Positions 25,642 to 37,554 of a stretch of DNA of 64,000 nucleotides are shown here, piece after piece. The stretch's first letter is position 1. Each line of letters starts with the position of its first letter. The stretch is from Zantedeschia hybrid cultivar. Lineage: Eukaryota > Streptophyta > Magnoliopsida > Alismatales > Araceae. The notes beneath the pieces were generated by a model, which saw only the letters and a program-made list of their open reading frames with translations, searched no databases and was not told the origin of the DNA. The stretch spans positions 18,430,501 to 18,494,500 of the forward strand of contig JARZZO010000011.1 in the NCBI GenBank assembly GCA_030544215.1, written 5' to 3'. A program made the position numbers and the translations under genes.

Positions 25642-26226
25642 TCACCAACGATGGCAGTACTTGTACCAATATCGGGCACATTGGCTCGGTACCGGCCCAT
25701 TTTGGCTTGGTACCGACCAATAGCAAATATTTTTTTTATTTTTTTAATTGTAAAGACTGGTATCAAGGTACCCCCCCTACCGATACGTATCGGCCATTAC
25801 TGCCATTCATGCTAGTCACCACAATTTGTGGTCCTCTGCTGCGGTGTGAATACAAGGCCACCTGCAAATGGCTAAGTGTTGACAATCGTTTTTTATCCGA
25901 CCAATTTGTTTCGGATTTTTATTTTATTTGGTTGGTTTCATGATTGCCCGCCATTTGAATGGCTGATTATTTGATATTGACTCACCCATAGAAAGGGATC
26001 ATAAAGGTTCGGATGGACCTTTCCTGTCAGTCAATAGACTGACGATGATTACATCCTGCTGCGACAAGAAAACTCTTTGATTTCTTAAAAAAGTTTGCTT
26101 TCAAGATGGCTCCTTGCAGTGTTAAGATCTCGCTCGTTTTACTCTATTCGCTCACATATTGTTCATGGGAGGATCGACTTTCTTCCTCTCTCTTTTTTAT
26201 TATAGTTTCTCCCTATAGTACCTTCG

Positions 26227-26328
26227 GCACTATTCATTATACTGTTCATGGGTACTATTCACGGGCACTGTTCATGGGTACTATTCACAGGCACTGTTCA
26301 TAGGTACTATTCATTGGTACTATTCATA
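26227..26328. repeat. 13-bp tandem repeats (GGTACTATTCAT type)
   Basis: About eight units alternating between GGGTACTATTCAC and GGGCACTGTTCAT types. Similar TACTGTTCATGG runs occur in plant LTRs, which fits the LTR-like sequence around it. Confidence 0.85.
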
Positions 26329-26731
26329 GGGTGGGTCCCACTAAACATTGGGTTAGTCCTTAGAAGGATCTAAGATATGGTAAGTTGATGGGACTGTACT
26401 ATAAGGTGGAGAGGAACGTGGCACAATTATCAAGGTACATTATCAGTTTAAGGCACAAGGCGATGCCGGCATTATACTGTTTAGGGGGGTATTGTAGCCG
26501 CCCGTACATGGCGTGGTATCATCCACGAGGCGAGTCATTAACACACTTCACGTTCGATGGTCTAGAGCTTAATAGCGGAAGGACCCAATAACCCTGGGAC
26601 TATGTAAAGGTGGGTTAGAGTTACAACTCTTTTCTATATATATATATATATTGTTTTAGCGACGTCTCCCTCGAACCTGCGGTCCATCGATCATTGTTTG
26701 TTCATAACGTGCCAAAAGGTCTCATGTCAAT

Positions 26732-27548
26732 TCGACAGCTCGCCATCATTGCATCAAGGTGACAATGAGCCGATGACACTCTAGTTGCGCTCGACAGCTC
26801 ATTATCGTTGTACCGAGGCGGCAACGGGCCGACGAGGCATTATTCCACTCGACAGCTCGCCGTTATCACGTTTAGGCAGCAACAGGCCGACGAGGCTGTA
26901 ATGACACTAGACAGCCCGCCGTTGAGCATTGAGGCGGCAACGGGCCGACGAGGCTTCAACAACACTCTACAGCTCACCGTTGCGCATTGAGGCGACAATG
27001 GGCCGACAAGGCTTCAGGGACACTCGACAACTCGTCGTCGCGCATTGAGGCAGCAACGGGCCGACGAGGCTTCAACGACACTTGACAGCTTGCTGTTATG
27101 CATTGATGCGGCAACGGGCCTACAAGGCTTCAACGACATTCAACAACTCGCCGTTGCGCATTGAGGCGGCAACGGGCCGACGAGGCTTCAACGACACTCG
27201 ACAGCTCGTCATTGCGCATTAAGGCGAGAACGGGCCAACGAGGCTTTGGCAACACTCGATAGCTCGCCATTGCACATTGAGGTAGCGACGAGCCGACGAG
27301 ACTTCAACGACACTTAACAGCTCGTCGTTGCGCATTGAGGCAACAACAGGTTGACGAGGCTTCAATGACACTCGACAGCTCGCAACTACGCATTGAGGCG
27401 ACAACAGGCCGACGAGACTTCAATGACACTTAACAACTCGCCGTTGCGCATTGAAGCAACAACAGGCCAATGAGGCTTCGGCGACACTCGACAGCTCGCC
27501 ATTACGCATTGAGGAGGCGGCAACTGGCCAACGAGGCTTCGATGATTG
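26732..27548. repeat. 58-bp minisatellite, 14 units
   Basis: Units begin near 26732, 26791, 26849, 26908, 26966, 27024, 27082, 27140, 27198, 27256, 27314, 27372, 27430 and 27488. From 26966 on the spacing is exactly 58. Each unit starts TCGACAGCTCGCCGTTG-like, continues CATTGAGGCGGCAACGGG and ends GACGAGGCTTCAACGACAC-like. Substitutions vary between units but length barely does; the last unit has three extra bases. Confidence 0.95.
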
Positions 27549-27577
27549 AAACTTACGTAACATATCATCAGCATTGG

Positions 27578-27674
27578 GCAGCATGGTTTTTCGTCATGCT
27601 GCCAAGACTTGGTGGCGTGGCTAATGACCATGCCACCAAGACATGGCGGTATGGTTAGTAACCATGCCGCCCAT
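27578..27674. repeat. Three consecutive hairpins with covarying arms
   Basis: Pairs in order: GGCAGCATG/CATGCTGCC, TTGGTGGCGTGG/CCATGCCACCAA, GGCGGTATGGTT/AACCATGCCGCC, with loops of 3 to 8 bases. The arms differ between hairpins yet each matches its own partner, with only G-T type exceptions. Confidence 0.8.
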
Positions 27675-27780
27675 GCCTAGGCGGTATTGCTTTTACCTTG
27701 GAGAAGGAAGGAGGATGAAAATCTCAAGTCTTGTTGCTAGTCTTCTTATTCACCAACCAACATTATACGAGGGGTGGGGA

Positions 27781-28440
27781 TATTTATAGAAATCTACACC
27801 TAATGAAAAGCTGCCAAGTGGTGACTTATGATTGGCTCTTAGAGGTGGGCCATGTGTAGGTGGTAGAGCATCATTGGTCCAAGCCTCCTTTCCGCTCGAT
27901 TGATCCACTTGGCGTCGACGGAGCATGAGGTGGTGATGACATGGCGGCGATGACGAGGCGATGAAGATCAATATGACATTCCTCTATTGGACTATGTGGA
28001 CATGTGTGGGGTCCACATGGATTCAATTTTTTTCTAAAAAGATTATTTTTTATGGGCTGAAGCCCGAGGGCATGTCGCCATGGGCTGGCGGCATGACTGG
28101 GGGTAGCAGCCCCTTCATGGGGCTCTGCCACCCACAAGGGGCGGCATAGTGAGCTTTGGGCTCTGCCACCCCCTATGGGCAGCAGGACCCAATGCTTTGG
28201 GTCTGCCGCCCCGCCCACTGTGGGCGGCAAGCTTGTTCGGGCTTTGCCGCTGGGCAGTGCAAGGGGGGGGGGGGGGGGGGGGGGGTATTTTGGTTTTTTC
28301 ATCTCCTATATTTTCTGATTTTGTTTTTTTGTTTTAATTTTTTATTTTGTAAGGGGCTTTTGGAGGAATTTTTGGTGGGAGGCCCTCCTTGTTTTTGGAT
28401 TTTGGTAGTTGCCCTCCCATAAACTCTTCTAAGAAAATTT
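27781..28440 (-). repeat. LTR-like block with minus-strand TATA and GC-rich hairpins
   Basis: On the minus strand a TCTATAAATA box (27780-27790) follows a GC-rich block in which GGGCTCTGCCACCC-like and GGGCGGCA-like words recur and pair (28060-28260). Such a layout looks like the U3 and promoter of an LTR or non-autonomous LTR element whose downstream part includes the hairpins at 27578 and the 58-bp array. Ends and target duplication were not found. A run of 23 G at 28263-28285 lies inside. Confidence 0.4.
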
Positions 28441-28490
28441 GCTGTCCACACTAGGGCTTGATGAAGTTATGCTTTTTGGAAGGTGGGGGG

Positions 28491-29062
28491 CTTGATGAAA
28501 GTTATGTTAAGCTTGCAGAAGAAGCTACTCATCAATCTTTTGTGACCTAAATAGTTGGATGAATAAAAACACAGGAAACACAGTCTGAACGTTTTTCTCT
28601 GCTGGAATCACATGTAGATATCAACTATGAAATATGTCTGAAAAACAATTTTGACAAAAAAGGACCACTCCAAGATGATCGATGGCGAGGAATGCACATC
28701 ACTAGCAAATAATAAAATTGTTTCTTTTCAACATTATCTAGACATCAATGTACATCTTTGTTCATATTTCCTTGATGAAGTTAATGTTAAGCTTGCACAA
28801 TATGCTACTCATCAATGTTTTGTGATCTTTGTTGGCCAAAAGACTGTACAAATAAGAACACATGAAAGATAGTTTGAATGTTATAGCTGCTGGAATCACA
28901 ATTTTAATGTGAACTATGAAACATCTGTGAAATGCAATTTCTATAAAAGGTCCATTCTAAAAAATATTTGTTAGGGAAGAATGTATATCACTAACAAAAG
29001 AATAATAATGTGGTTTTTCAACATTGTCCAGACATCAGTGCATATCTTATTCATATTTTTCC
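28491..29062. repeat. Diverged tandem duplication of ~285 bp
   Basis: Copy 1 (28491-28770) and copy 2 (28771-29062) both open with CTTGATGAA, then GTTAAGCTTGCA and GCTACTCATCAAT, and share GCTGGAATCACA and TTCAACATT in the same order. The words also occur near 25205, so a wider family exists. Confidence 0.75.
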
Positions 29063-29229
29063 TTTTTGATATGACTGCAATATATAACTTTTGATAAAGC
29101 ATCAGTTAGCTATAGATGCATAAGTTCCATTATCATGCATGAAAGCAGCTGAAACTTCAATACTCAAACACCCTCAGGCTCTATCATATCCATTCATAAT
29201 CATATATGAAAATGGCAAAAGAAGGGGGC

Positions 29230-30205
29230 ATAGGGCTAGTTACCCCAAATTAAATGATGGAATTTGAAAAGGGAAATTTAGATGCACTTAAAAACCATTC
29301 ATTGAAAGAAGTATTATACAATTCAGAAGAGGATATGCACACAATGTGAATAAAATGGCTAATCATATTAAATGAGTAGCTAGTTAATATAAAAGGAAAA
29401 AGCTTTTAGCAAAGATAGTTATTGGTAGAGTAATGAAATTCAAAGTCTATTAAAGAAAAATGAAACTACTTTAAAGCATGGCAAAGGAATAAAGATGCTT
29501 AAAAGAATACAAAAAAAAAAAAAAACAAAAAACAAAAAATGGCTAGTGAAGCTGACCTAAAGGCTTTTGAAAAATTGTATCATAAATTAGAACTAAAAAG
29601 ACATATTTACACTTAATTAACAGAGGAGAAGAATAAAAATTTAGATCATGTTGGGTATATCAAATGTGAGGATCAAACTGCTAGCTAAAGATTTTGAGAT
29701 TGAAGAGAGGTGGTACACTTATTTTGAGAAACCATTAAATGAGGAGGGCTTTAGAGAACTATCTTGTGATGGAACCAATGACTTAGTTAAGCTAAATAAT
29801 TACTATTACATTAAGCGGATTAGAACTTTAAAAGTAGAGGATGTTTTAACAAATATGAGAGTATGTAAGACTCTAAGATTGAGCAGCACAGAGTCCAGAA
29901 AAGTATAGGTGATGTTAGTACATGATGGTTGATCAGACTTTTTAATAAAATTTTGATTGAGGGAAGAATGTCAGATGCTTGAAGGAAAAGTATTGTGATT
30001 TTCCTTTCTTTCAAAACAAAGGGGACATACAAATTGTAATAACTATTGTGGTATTAAATTTATGAATCACAATACCAAACTTTAGATGAGAGTAACTGAA
30101 GAACATCTAAGCCTTATCACATGTCTCAAAAAACGAATTTGGTTTTGTAGCCTAATAGAGTGTAGCTTCGCTAAAGAAGCTATTTTCTTATTTAGAGTTA
30201 GGATT
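29230..30205 (+). pseudogene. Decayed LINE, 5' half of the reverse-transcriptase ORF
   Basis: With frame changes and stops, the plus strand reads as the plant LINE region between endonuclease and RT and the first RT motifs: ASEADLKAFEKLYHKLE, IEERWYTYFEKPLNEEGF, NDLVKLNNYYYIKRIR, LFNKILIEGRMSDA, then FGFV and EAIFLFR. Homology ends at about 30205. Confidence 0.75.
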
Positions 30206-30369
30206 CCTAAACCCTAGCCGACATCAAATTGAAGTGATGAGACTGTTTGACAACAAGAGCGATGGTCTAATAGTAAATATTCTTTAGAACAGGAAACATG
30301 TTTTGCTACATAACTTCTAACTACTTAACTAACACCCTTGCGTACATCTCTGGCACCACAAGTATATGT

Positions 30370-31540
30370 AAGCTGCCATTTTCATATCATCATATTCTTC
30401 TTCTTCTCTCACCACTTTAGCTTATCCAATGCCACATTTGCCATTAAATTTAGGAAGGTCAGGTCCTTTATTACCACATTAAACTATTTAATATTAGGCT
30501 GTCATTGAGTTCTTTGGCCATCCTCCACTTTAATTTGATCACGCCTTCTAATTGGAGTCAAACTTAGATGATGATGCACATGTCAAACCATCTACACCTA
30601 TTTTCCCTTAGCTTAACATCAATTGGAGCTACATCCAGTCTCCATGTGGCATGTATATGTCTGTTCTGCATCTTATCTTTTCTCGTCTTATTTACACATT
30701 CATCTCATCATCCCCATCTTTGCTATACACATTTTTTATGTATGTTCTTTCCTCACTGCCCAACACTTAGTCTCATATAATGTAGCAGATGTTGCTATGA
30801 TTCTATAACACTTCGGTTTCAGCTTTAAGGGACCTGTCGATCATAGAGGACTCGAGATGCATTTTTCCACTTTAACCAGCCTACCCTAATCCTATGTACA
30901 GCATTCTCTTAGGTCTCTCCATTTTCCTGAATTATAGATGCTAAGTATCAAAAATTACTACTTTGAAGTATACATAAACCATTGATCATGACCAAGTTCT
31001 CTTGGTCAACCTTTATGTTACTAAAATTATATTTTATACTTGGTTCCACTCGACTAATCCTTAAATCTTTATGTTACTAAGTTATTACAATTTATACTTA
31101 GTTCGAGTAATTCTTAAATATTTAGATTTCAAAGCACTCCTCCACCATGCTAAGTTATATTCGAACTTTCTAAATTCTCATCAATCAAAATAATATCATC
31201 CACAAACTATGTACACCGAGGAATACTACCATATAAATGTTTTATCGCTGATGTATAATTAAAGTAAAGAGGTAAGAACTTTGTGTTAACTCTGGATGTA
31301 ATCCTATGGTAGTAGGAAATTCAGAAGACTCTAGCAATAGTTCTTACACTAGTAAAAGCTCTATCGTATATACCCTTAACCACATCAATATATTCTTAAA
31401 TCATTAGAGACTCTTTTCTTCCCTAAAGTCTACCAAGTCAACTCTATTAGTACTTGGTTATAGGCTTTCTGTAAATTGATGAAAACCATATATAAATCTT
31501 TTTCCATCTCTTTGTACCTCTCCAGTAATTGTAAAGTTGA
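30370..31540 (-). pseudogene. Decayed LINE, 3' half of the RT ORF, inverted
   Basis: On the minus strand, starting near 31540, the translation takes up almost exactly where the plus-strand half stopped: LERYKEMEKDLYMVFINLQ, then KRVSNDL, a region corresponding to the FADD box (here degraded), LGSIIQENG-like, GWLKWKNAS, KEHIHKM-like, APIDVKLRENR, and ends near IKDLTFLNLMANVALDKLKW. Many stops and frameshifts. Confidence 0.75.
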
Positions 31541-31584
31541 GCAAGTTCTTTTACACACTCACATCCAACGGCCATTTTGTAAGA

Positions 31585-32440
31585 CCATGAACCGGACACC
31601 TAATCCCATCTTGTGTTTTGCCAGACAAACTATGCAATAGTGCAAATCAGATCAATTAGAACTGAAGTATAATTTGCAGACCTGTGATCTTTCAGCACAG
31701 AAATTCAGCCTCCAGTTGTACAGACAAGAGAGCACATTATTCTATACCTTCAATGGGCCACTATTTCTCCAACCTGCATCAAGAATTACACTTAAAATTT
31801 TTCATCATAAACTACTTTCGGGGGGTGGGGGGTGGGTTGAAAGAAAACTAGAAAAGATCTTTCCTGGGTAGGCACATTCCAGGAAAGTGTTGCAATTTTT
31901 TATTGATTTGACTATCAAGAATAACAGCTACACCGGTCTTATCCCTTCAATTTGCAGTCCAGTAGGATTTGGGAAGCTAAATCCTTACAGATTTGAGCAG
32001 GTTCTGCCATATATTGGCATTCAACTGCCATGTAATGCCACGAACCTGATACCTAATCTCCATCTTGTGTTCTCCCAGACAAATCATAAAACATTGAAGA
32101 TCAAATCAACTAGATGGAATGTATTCTGCGGACTTGTGATCTTGCAGCACAGAAATCCAGCCTCCAGGAGTACAGACCAGAAAAAAAAACATTACTATAC
32201 GCCTTCACCAGGCCACTACTTCTCCAATCTGCATCAAGAGTTACATTAGCAATATCACCACACATTACACTATCAGAAAAAAAGACCTTCTTAAGCAAGC
32301 ACATTCCAGGAAAATCCTGTAGTTTTAAGTTCCTTAATGTTATTACACCATCCGCCAATGCACATACAAACAAGTTAAACCTTGAGCTTCCCAGCTTTTC
32401 CATCAGTGCCAAAATAACCACACATGTATGTACCTAACGA
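31585..32440 (-). pseudogene. Duplicated unknown pseudogene, perhaps F-box/LRR-like
   Basis: Two copies offset by about 455 bp (31585-31883 and 32040-32311) share words such as CACAGAAAT-CAGCCTCCAG, CTCCAA-CTGCATCAAGA and GGCACATTCCAGG-like. On the minus strand copy 2 reads LRNLKLQDFPGMCLLKKVFF followed by a leucine-repeat-like stretch, which recalls F-box/LRR proteins. The resemblance is weak. Confidence 0.35.
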
Positions 32441-33665
32441 GGATATATATGGGTACACAATTGGCCAGATTCATCACACTAAGATGAAACGTCAGTCTGT
32501 TAAACAGTCAGCCGTTGATGATTAACTTGGATCCTCGGATATCCTTGATCCTGACATCCCCAAGAAATCTTCTTTGGACAGAAACAGTTAACATCCGATG
32601 GACATGCCATACGTCTCCATCAGCTAAAAATCACATTCTTCTCCATCCATTCCATGGGAACAAAGTACCGACGAACCTAACTGGACAATTATCTTGGACC
32701 TTGATGCACCTACTACCACAATGAATTATTTGAACCTAAACCCTCTCTACCCTAATCAGCTGACCACTAAGGACCAACTGGTTCGTTCGTACTCGTCATG
32801 CGAACTTCTAAACTCCAACCAGTAACAAAAGTATGAGATCTCAACCCTTGCCAGGTGAATTTGGAAGCAAAACAACAACCAAACACCAATTCTAAGATCC
32901 AAAACAACCCCAATTCGCATCACAAAAATAAAAAAACAACCACAAGAAGATCGAACGGAGTTCCGCAAATCAAAATTTACATCATCTTTTGATTCGTTTA
33001 CAAAGCATTCCGAATTCAAGTAAAACGTCCTCAAAATTTCCGACCGGAAGAACACGAGAAACGTGATTAAAGAGGATTCGCTCACCCGCATGGAACAAAG
33101 CCGATTCCCACCACGACGTCACACGGATTAAAACCAGGAAACGAGACGAAAACAGAGCTTATCGCGAGATCGCGATCGCGAGCAAACCGAAGTGAAGAAG
33201 ATGGAGTTGGCTGGGTGCACTCACACGGTCGGGAAGATCCAAGATGGCGGCGGCAAGAGCGAGAGCGAGAGAGAGAGACAGAGGCGAGCACGGAGATGAG
33301 AGCAGGGATTGGAGTGTGGTTATAGGGGGGTGGTTGGGTAAACCGAGAGCCGCCCGCCCCTCGGTTCTCGCAGCCTCGCCACTTCCTCCAATATGATGTG
33401 TGATGTGATGGATTGTAGAAGTCGACGGCTTCATATTATTTTTGTATTTGATTGTTTGAAGATATATCCCTATAAAGTATTTATTTATACATATATGATT
33501 ATGTGTTTTCTTCTGTCAAAATAATACTTGGAATTTAAACTCTGGAAATATCAGAAAGATTCTATAAATTCTAGCGAGTCATATACGTAAAATTATGGTG
33601 AATTTAAGAATGTATGTGCAATTATACATATTAAATTGCACGTACGTCTGAGAAGTGGGAGTAGA

Positions 33666-35247
33666 TCTTAGTATTAGGTAGCCTATAAGTCAATCAGATA
33701 TCATGTACATTCTTGTTTATTTATTAATAATCATTTGTGGCATTATATTTATTTTATTGTTTTGTATTTGTTATTGTTTCATAATGAAATTCATAAATAT
33801 GTGCAATAGTCTTCGAATTATGATGAGATCATAATAATGAGACTAACGATTTATAAATACATATTCTTAAATATTCCTAGTCAGAGGATATCTAAGAAGG
33901 ACATTAAATATCCGATGAGACTAGTACGGATTATTCCAGTTCATGTGATGAGAGTGACTGGTCTCATAGTCACTTGTGTGAAGATACTATGATGAACTTG
34001 TAGATGCTCATTTGTGAATGAGTTCAGTGAACTGATTCGACTTGAATTACTGGATGGTAATTTACATGACTATCATTTAGTTTGTTTCAATGCCACAGTT
34101 GCGTAGTTGGTCTTTGGACCTGAGACACTAAAAACACTTTGTCGGCGGATTCTTAAGTTTGAATGTGACTAGTGGATCTCTAACCATAGGGTCCCGATTA
34201 GTCAAACGATCTAGTTCAGCATAATACCTTCGAAGATGATTACATGTTCAATACAGGATCATCCGCTCTCGATGATCAAAGAGAGAATGTTTCGGGAATA
34301 ATATACGGAAGTCCCTTGCTAGGACGAACACTTTATTAAAAAATGAGTTTCCTGATATCATACAGCTGCATTAAATCTGTGTGAGTTTACCGGTAAGGGT
34401 TTGACAGTTGACCATACCTTAAGTTGACTCGGAAACATTATATGGATGAAGGACTATATCTACGCGATAATTGATGATGGAAAGGTTTTTTAAGTGGGTT
34501 GTTGAACCCCATTACCTTCTACGATCATGTAGTGTTACTTGACACCCAACGTGATCCGAGACCTAGCCGATCAATGTGTGCGACATTAATGCAGTTGATT
34601 AATTAGTTAATATGAGATATTAACTTAATTAAATAAGTCAGTAAGTGTTATTAGGCTTAATGGGACATTAACTGGACTGGTACTTGGGTTTGAAGGGTGA
34701 CACGCACAAAGGTTCTCAGTTCGAAATATTTTAGTGGGTTGTATATTTAACCAGAGACTTTTATGAAAAGTTCCAAACGGTTAATACAAATAATACCCAT
34801 GAGAGAACCATGGGCCAAGTTCTAGGGTTCTCCTCTCTTCTGGCCGCCCCACTCCCTCTCTTGTCCTGTCCCGTACGTCCCGTAGCCGACGCCCCAAGTC
34901 GCCGCTTCTTCATCGTCTCTACTTCCTGTCTCTCGAGAACTCCAACGCCCGCATGCCATGGGCACCAACGCAGTGCAGAAATGCCAGCGAGCATGCTAAT
35001 GCTGACAAGGGAGCAAGAATAATCTCGTAACTGGAGGACCACATAGATACCACTAAAGACAGGGTACATTCGTAGCTAGCGACATTGCTTCATCAGAATC
35101 GAGAGGTCGCGGATTCAAATCCGCACAAGGTGATGCTAGATCATCGCAGTTTTATTTTTGTTCTTCGAAATAGATCAGTTAGGCGGGAATAATTTTATTT
35201 TATTTTGTTTTTCATTGCATTCTTCAATGTCCTGCCTGATCCTTACA
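33666..35247 (+). repeat. Copia left LTR
   Basis: Starts TCTTAGTATTAGGTAGCC (first two bases mutated from TG) and ends CCTTACA just before the primer-binding site, about 1.58 kb. A TATA-like GTATATTTAACC lies near 34741. Near the 3' part GTCGCGGATTCAAATCCGC forms a palindrome like a tRNA T arm. Confidence 0.8.
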
Positions 35248-35249
35248 GT

Positions 35250-37500
35250 GGTATTAGAGCTAGTCCATTTTGATTCGCTAAATTAATTTCTAGAGTAATT
35301 TCCATGCAAAGATTCGATTTTTCTCTCAGAAATTTGTTTATGAGATGAACGTATGATGTTAGATTAAATTTTCTACATAAAAATCAAATTTTTTTTAGGG
35401 TTCTTATTGTGTTCTTCATGGGGATGAAGAACTGGTCATGTTGGAGTATGCACGACAATTTTTGGGCCACAGCCGACCACCACCGAGCTCACTGGTGGGA
35501 CCAACGGTCCTTACTGGGCACCAGCGGCCGATGAGGCCACTCCTTCCCTCTCTTTCTCTCACATGTTGGCAGGAAGAGGACGAGGAGGGGAGCTAGCTAG
35601 AGGGCCCCTGCACTCAACGACGCATTGTCGACACCGATCGGCCCCGTCGGGCTCGGCCAGGGGCGTCAAATGCTGGCAAGGAAACGGAGTCCTTCCCCCT
35701 TTTAGTCTCCTGCTTACGCAAGAGCCGAGTCGGGGGGAGGGGGGGCGCCACCTGGTCGGCAGCTAAGGTTTCCCCCTAGCCGTACACCCAGGCACAGTTG
35801 AGCCTAGGCCGGACCCATGCCCCTAAACGCGACCTGGGCTTGGGCCTGGGCCAACCCAGGGCGGCTAGACCCAAGTAGCATTTGGGCCCGAGCCAAGTGC
35901 CCTGGCACTTGCTCGACTGGGCAGGGTCTTGGCCCAAGCCATAGGGCCCAATTAGGCCAGATCCCACCCCAACCCCATTACAATCTAAAGTTTTTTTAAT
36001 CTATTTTAGATTTAAGATTTGATTTTAAGTGAATGAGGGTGAATTAAGATGAGATTTTTATAGTATGATTAACAAATGTTGTTTATTAATCTAATGGTTA
36101 GATTAATGGTTAATATTTTATGTGAATTAATCTAAGAGTTAGATTAATGTCAATATAAACTTTAGAATTGTTCTAACTTGTATGGAATACTCTAAAAATT
36201 ATTAATTTAATATTTTTGCACATGTGATGTGTGTTATTATTTTTTAATTTAGAATTAAAAGCATGTTTATGATAATATGATATTTCAAAATTTCAAATAT
36301 TATGTCAATTTTGATTAGAACCCAATTTTTATGAAAAGCAAAATATATTATTTTCAAAAATTTCAGCGACTTATGATGTGCCTTATCATGTGTGGATGGT
36401 TCAAAGTTAATTGTGGTTATAGATATACACTTTAATTTATTATGTCATGTTTGTGGATGTAGAATGTTTATGAATTGATTAATCGTTAATTATTAAGGCA
36501 TGCGTGTCTCCCTCTCTCTCATTCTAATGTGCTTCTACCTCCCTCCTCATACGGCTTTCTACATTGCAAAATGTAAATTATTGATAGCGTATCAATTTTA
36601 AAATTTGTAATATTGATCGCAATGGACGAGGAGGAGTTAGGATGATCCACGAGTGCAACCAGGAAGGCGGGGAGATGAGAGCTTTCACCTATGTGATTGC
36701 TATTTTTAATTCTGATATAAATATTATACTAAAATGTGTGTGATTGATTGCATGGCTCCAGTCAAATCATTGCACTATCCATGACCACAATAATGAATAT
36801 GTATGATGATGCATGCTTTCTTTATTTGATTATGAATCAAATTTATTTAGGCGTATTAGATATTAAATATATGCGATATATTGATATACCATCACGTAAA
36901 ATGAGACCAACATTAGAAAATAGTAAAATTCCTCGTTTTAAATTTTAAGCTATAGCGTGAGTCATTGAGAACGCACTGCGTGGCCCTCCATCGTCATAGC
37001 TTTAGGATTCCGTTCAGATCTGACAGATTTGTTGTGCTATTCACAATATCTGTCAGTTTCTGATGATAAACTAAAGTTATGGCATAATGATGCTTTAAAC
37101 GGAGTAGAGGCATAGTGTAGCCTTGTTATGCTATCCACTAGGACTGCATCCTAATCTATTCCCATTACGTAACAATGGCAATGCTTAAATCAGACGTAAT
37201 GGTTTGTTGTGCTATCTACATGATCATTAGTGTTCTGGAGGCTAAAATATGATCAAATATTGTAAGGAGTTGCAAGTACCAAGAGTTGGCTGATCTATGA
37301 TCATAGTGTGATTTGTTGTGCTATCCACAAGGCCGCACTATGAGCCATCGAGATTTTGATTTCCACTAGGAGACTGTTGGCATCTCCCGTTCTGTATATC
37401 TGAAGATTATATAGTCTATCATAGTGAGAGTTAAACTAGATAAAAGACTATATCTTGTTTAGTTTAATATTTAAACATCTACTAATTTTTTATTGTATCT
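35250..37500 (+). other. Copia untranslated leader
   Basis: No ORF of note. 35450-35990 is GC-rich. Near 37030, 37120, 37205 and 37313 the phrase TTGTTGTGCTATCCACAAGG recurs with changes, about 80-110 bases apart. Confidence 0.6.
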
Positions 37501-37554
37501 CCTGTAGGCAAGAATGTTGTCACACAAACCGTTACGAGGCATACTAGGTGCCAA

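Larger units (their letters stand above)
24067..33330 (-). promoter_or_regulatory. PP2C 5' leader: acceptor, ~9-kb leader intron, non-coding first exon and promoter
   Basis: A splice acceptor (TTTCCAG) lies just upstream of the ATG, its exon starting at 24084, so the leader is spliced. The best first exon lies near 33093-33295: a GC- and CT-rich leader ending at a strong donor, CGG then GTGAGC, at about 33093. A TATA-like CCCTATAACC at 33319-33328 would fit transcription start near 33290. No other gene on this strand lies between; the interval is filled with repeats listed separately. The link between the two parts is inference. Confidence 0.5.

Noticed and set aside
26732..27548. Possible CRISPR-like array
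   Set aside because: Units are adjacent and diverged along their whole length, with no constant repeat and unique spacer, and this is plant nuclear DNA.
34810..35022. 70-codon frame in the Copia left LTR, similar to one at 44071
   Set aside because: It is similar only because the LTRs are homologous; the reading frame is not conserved beyond that.
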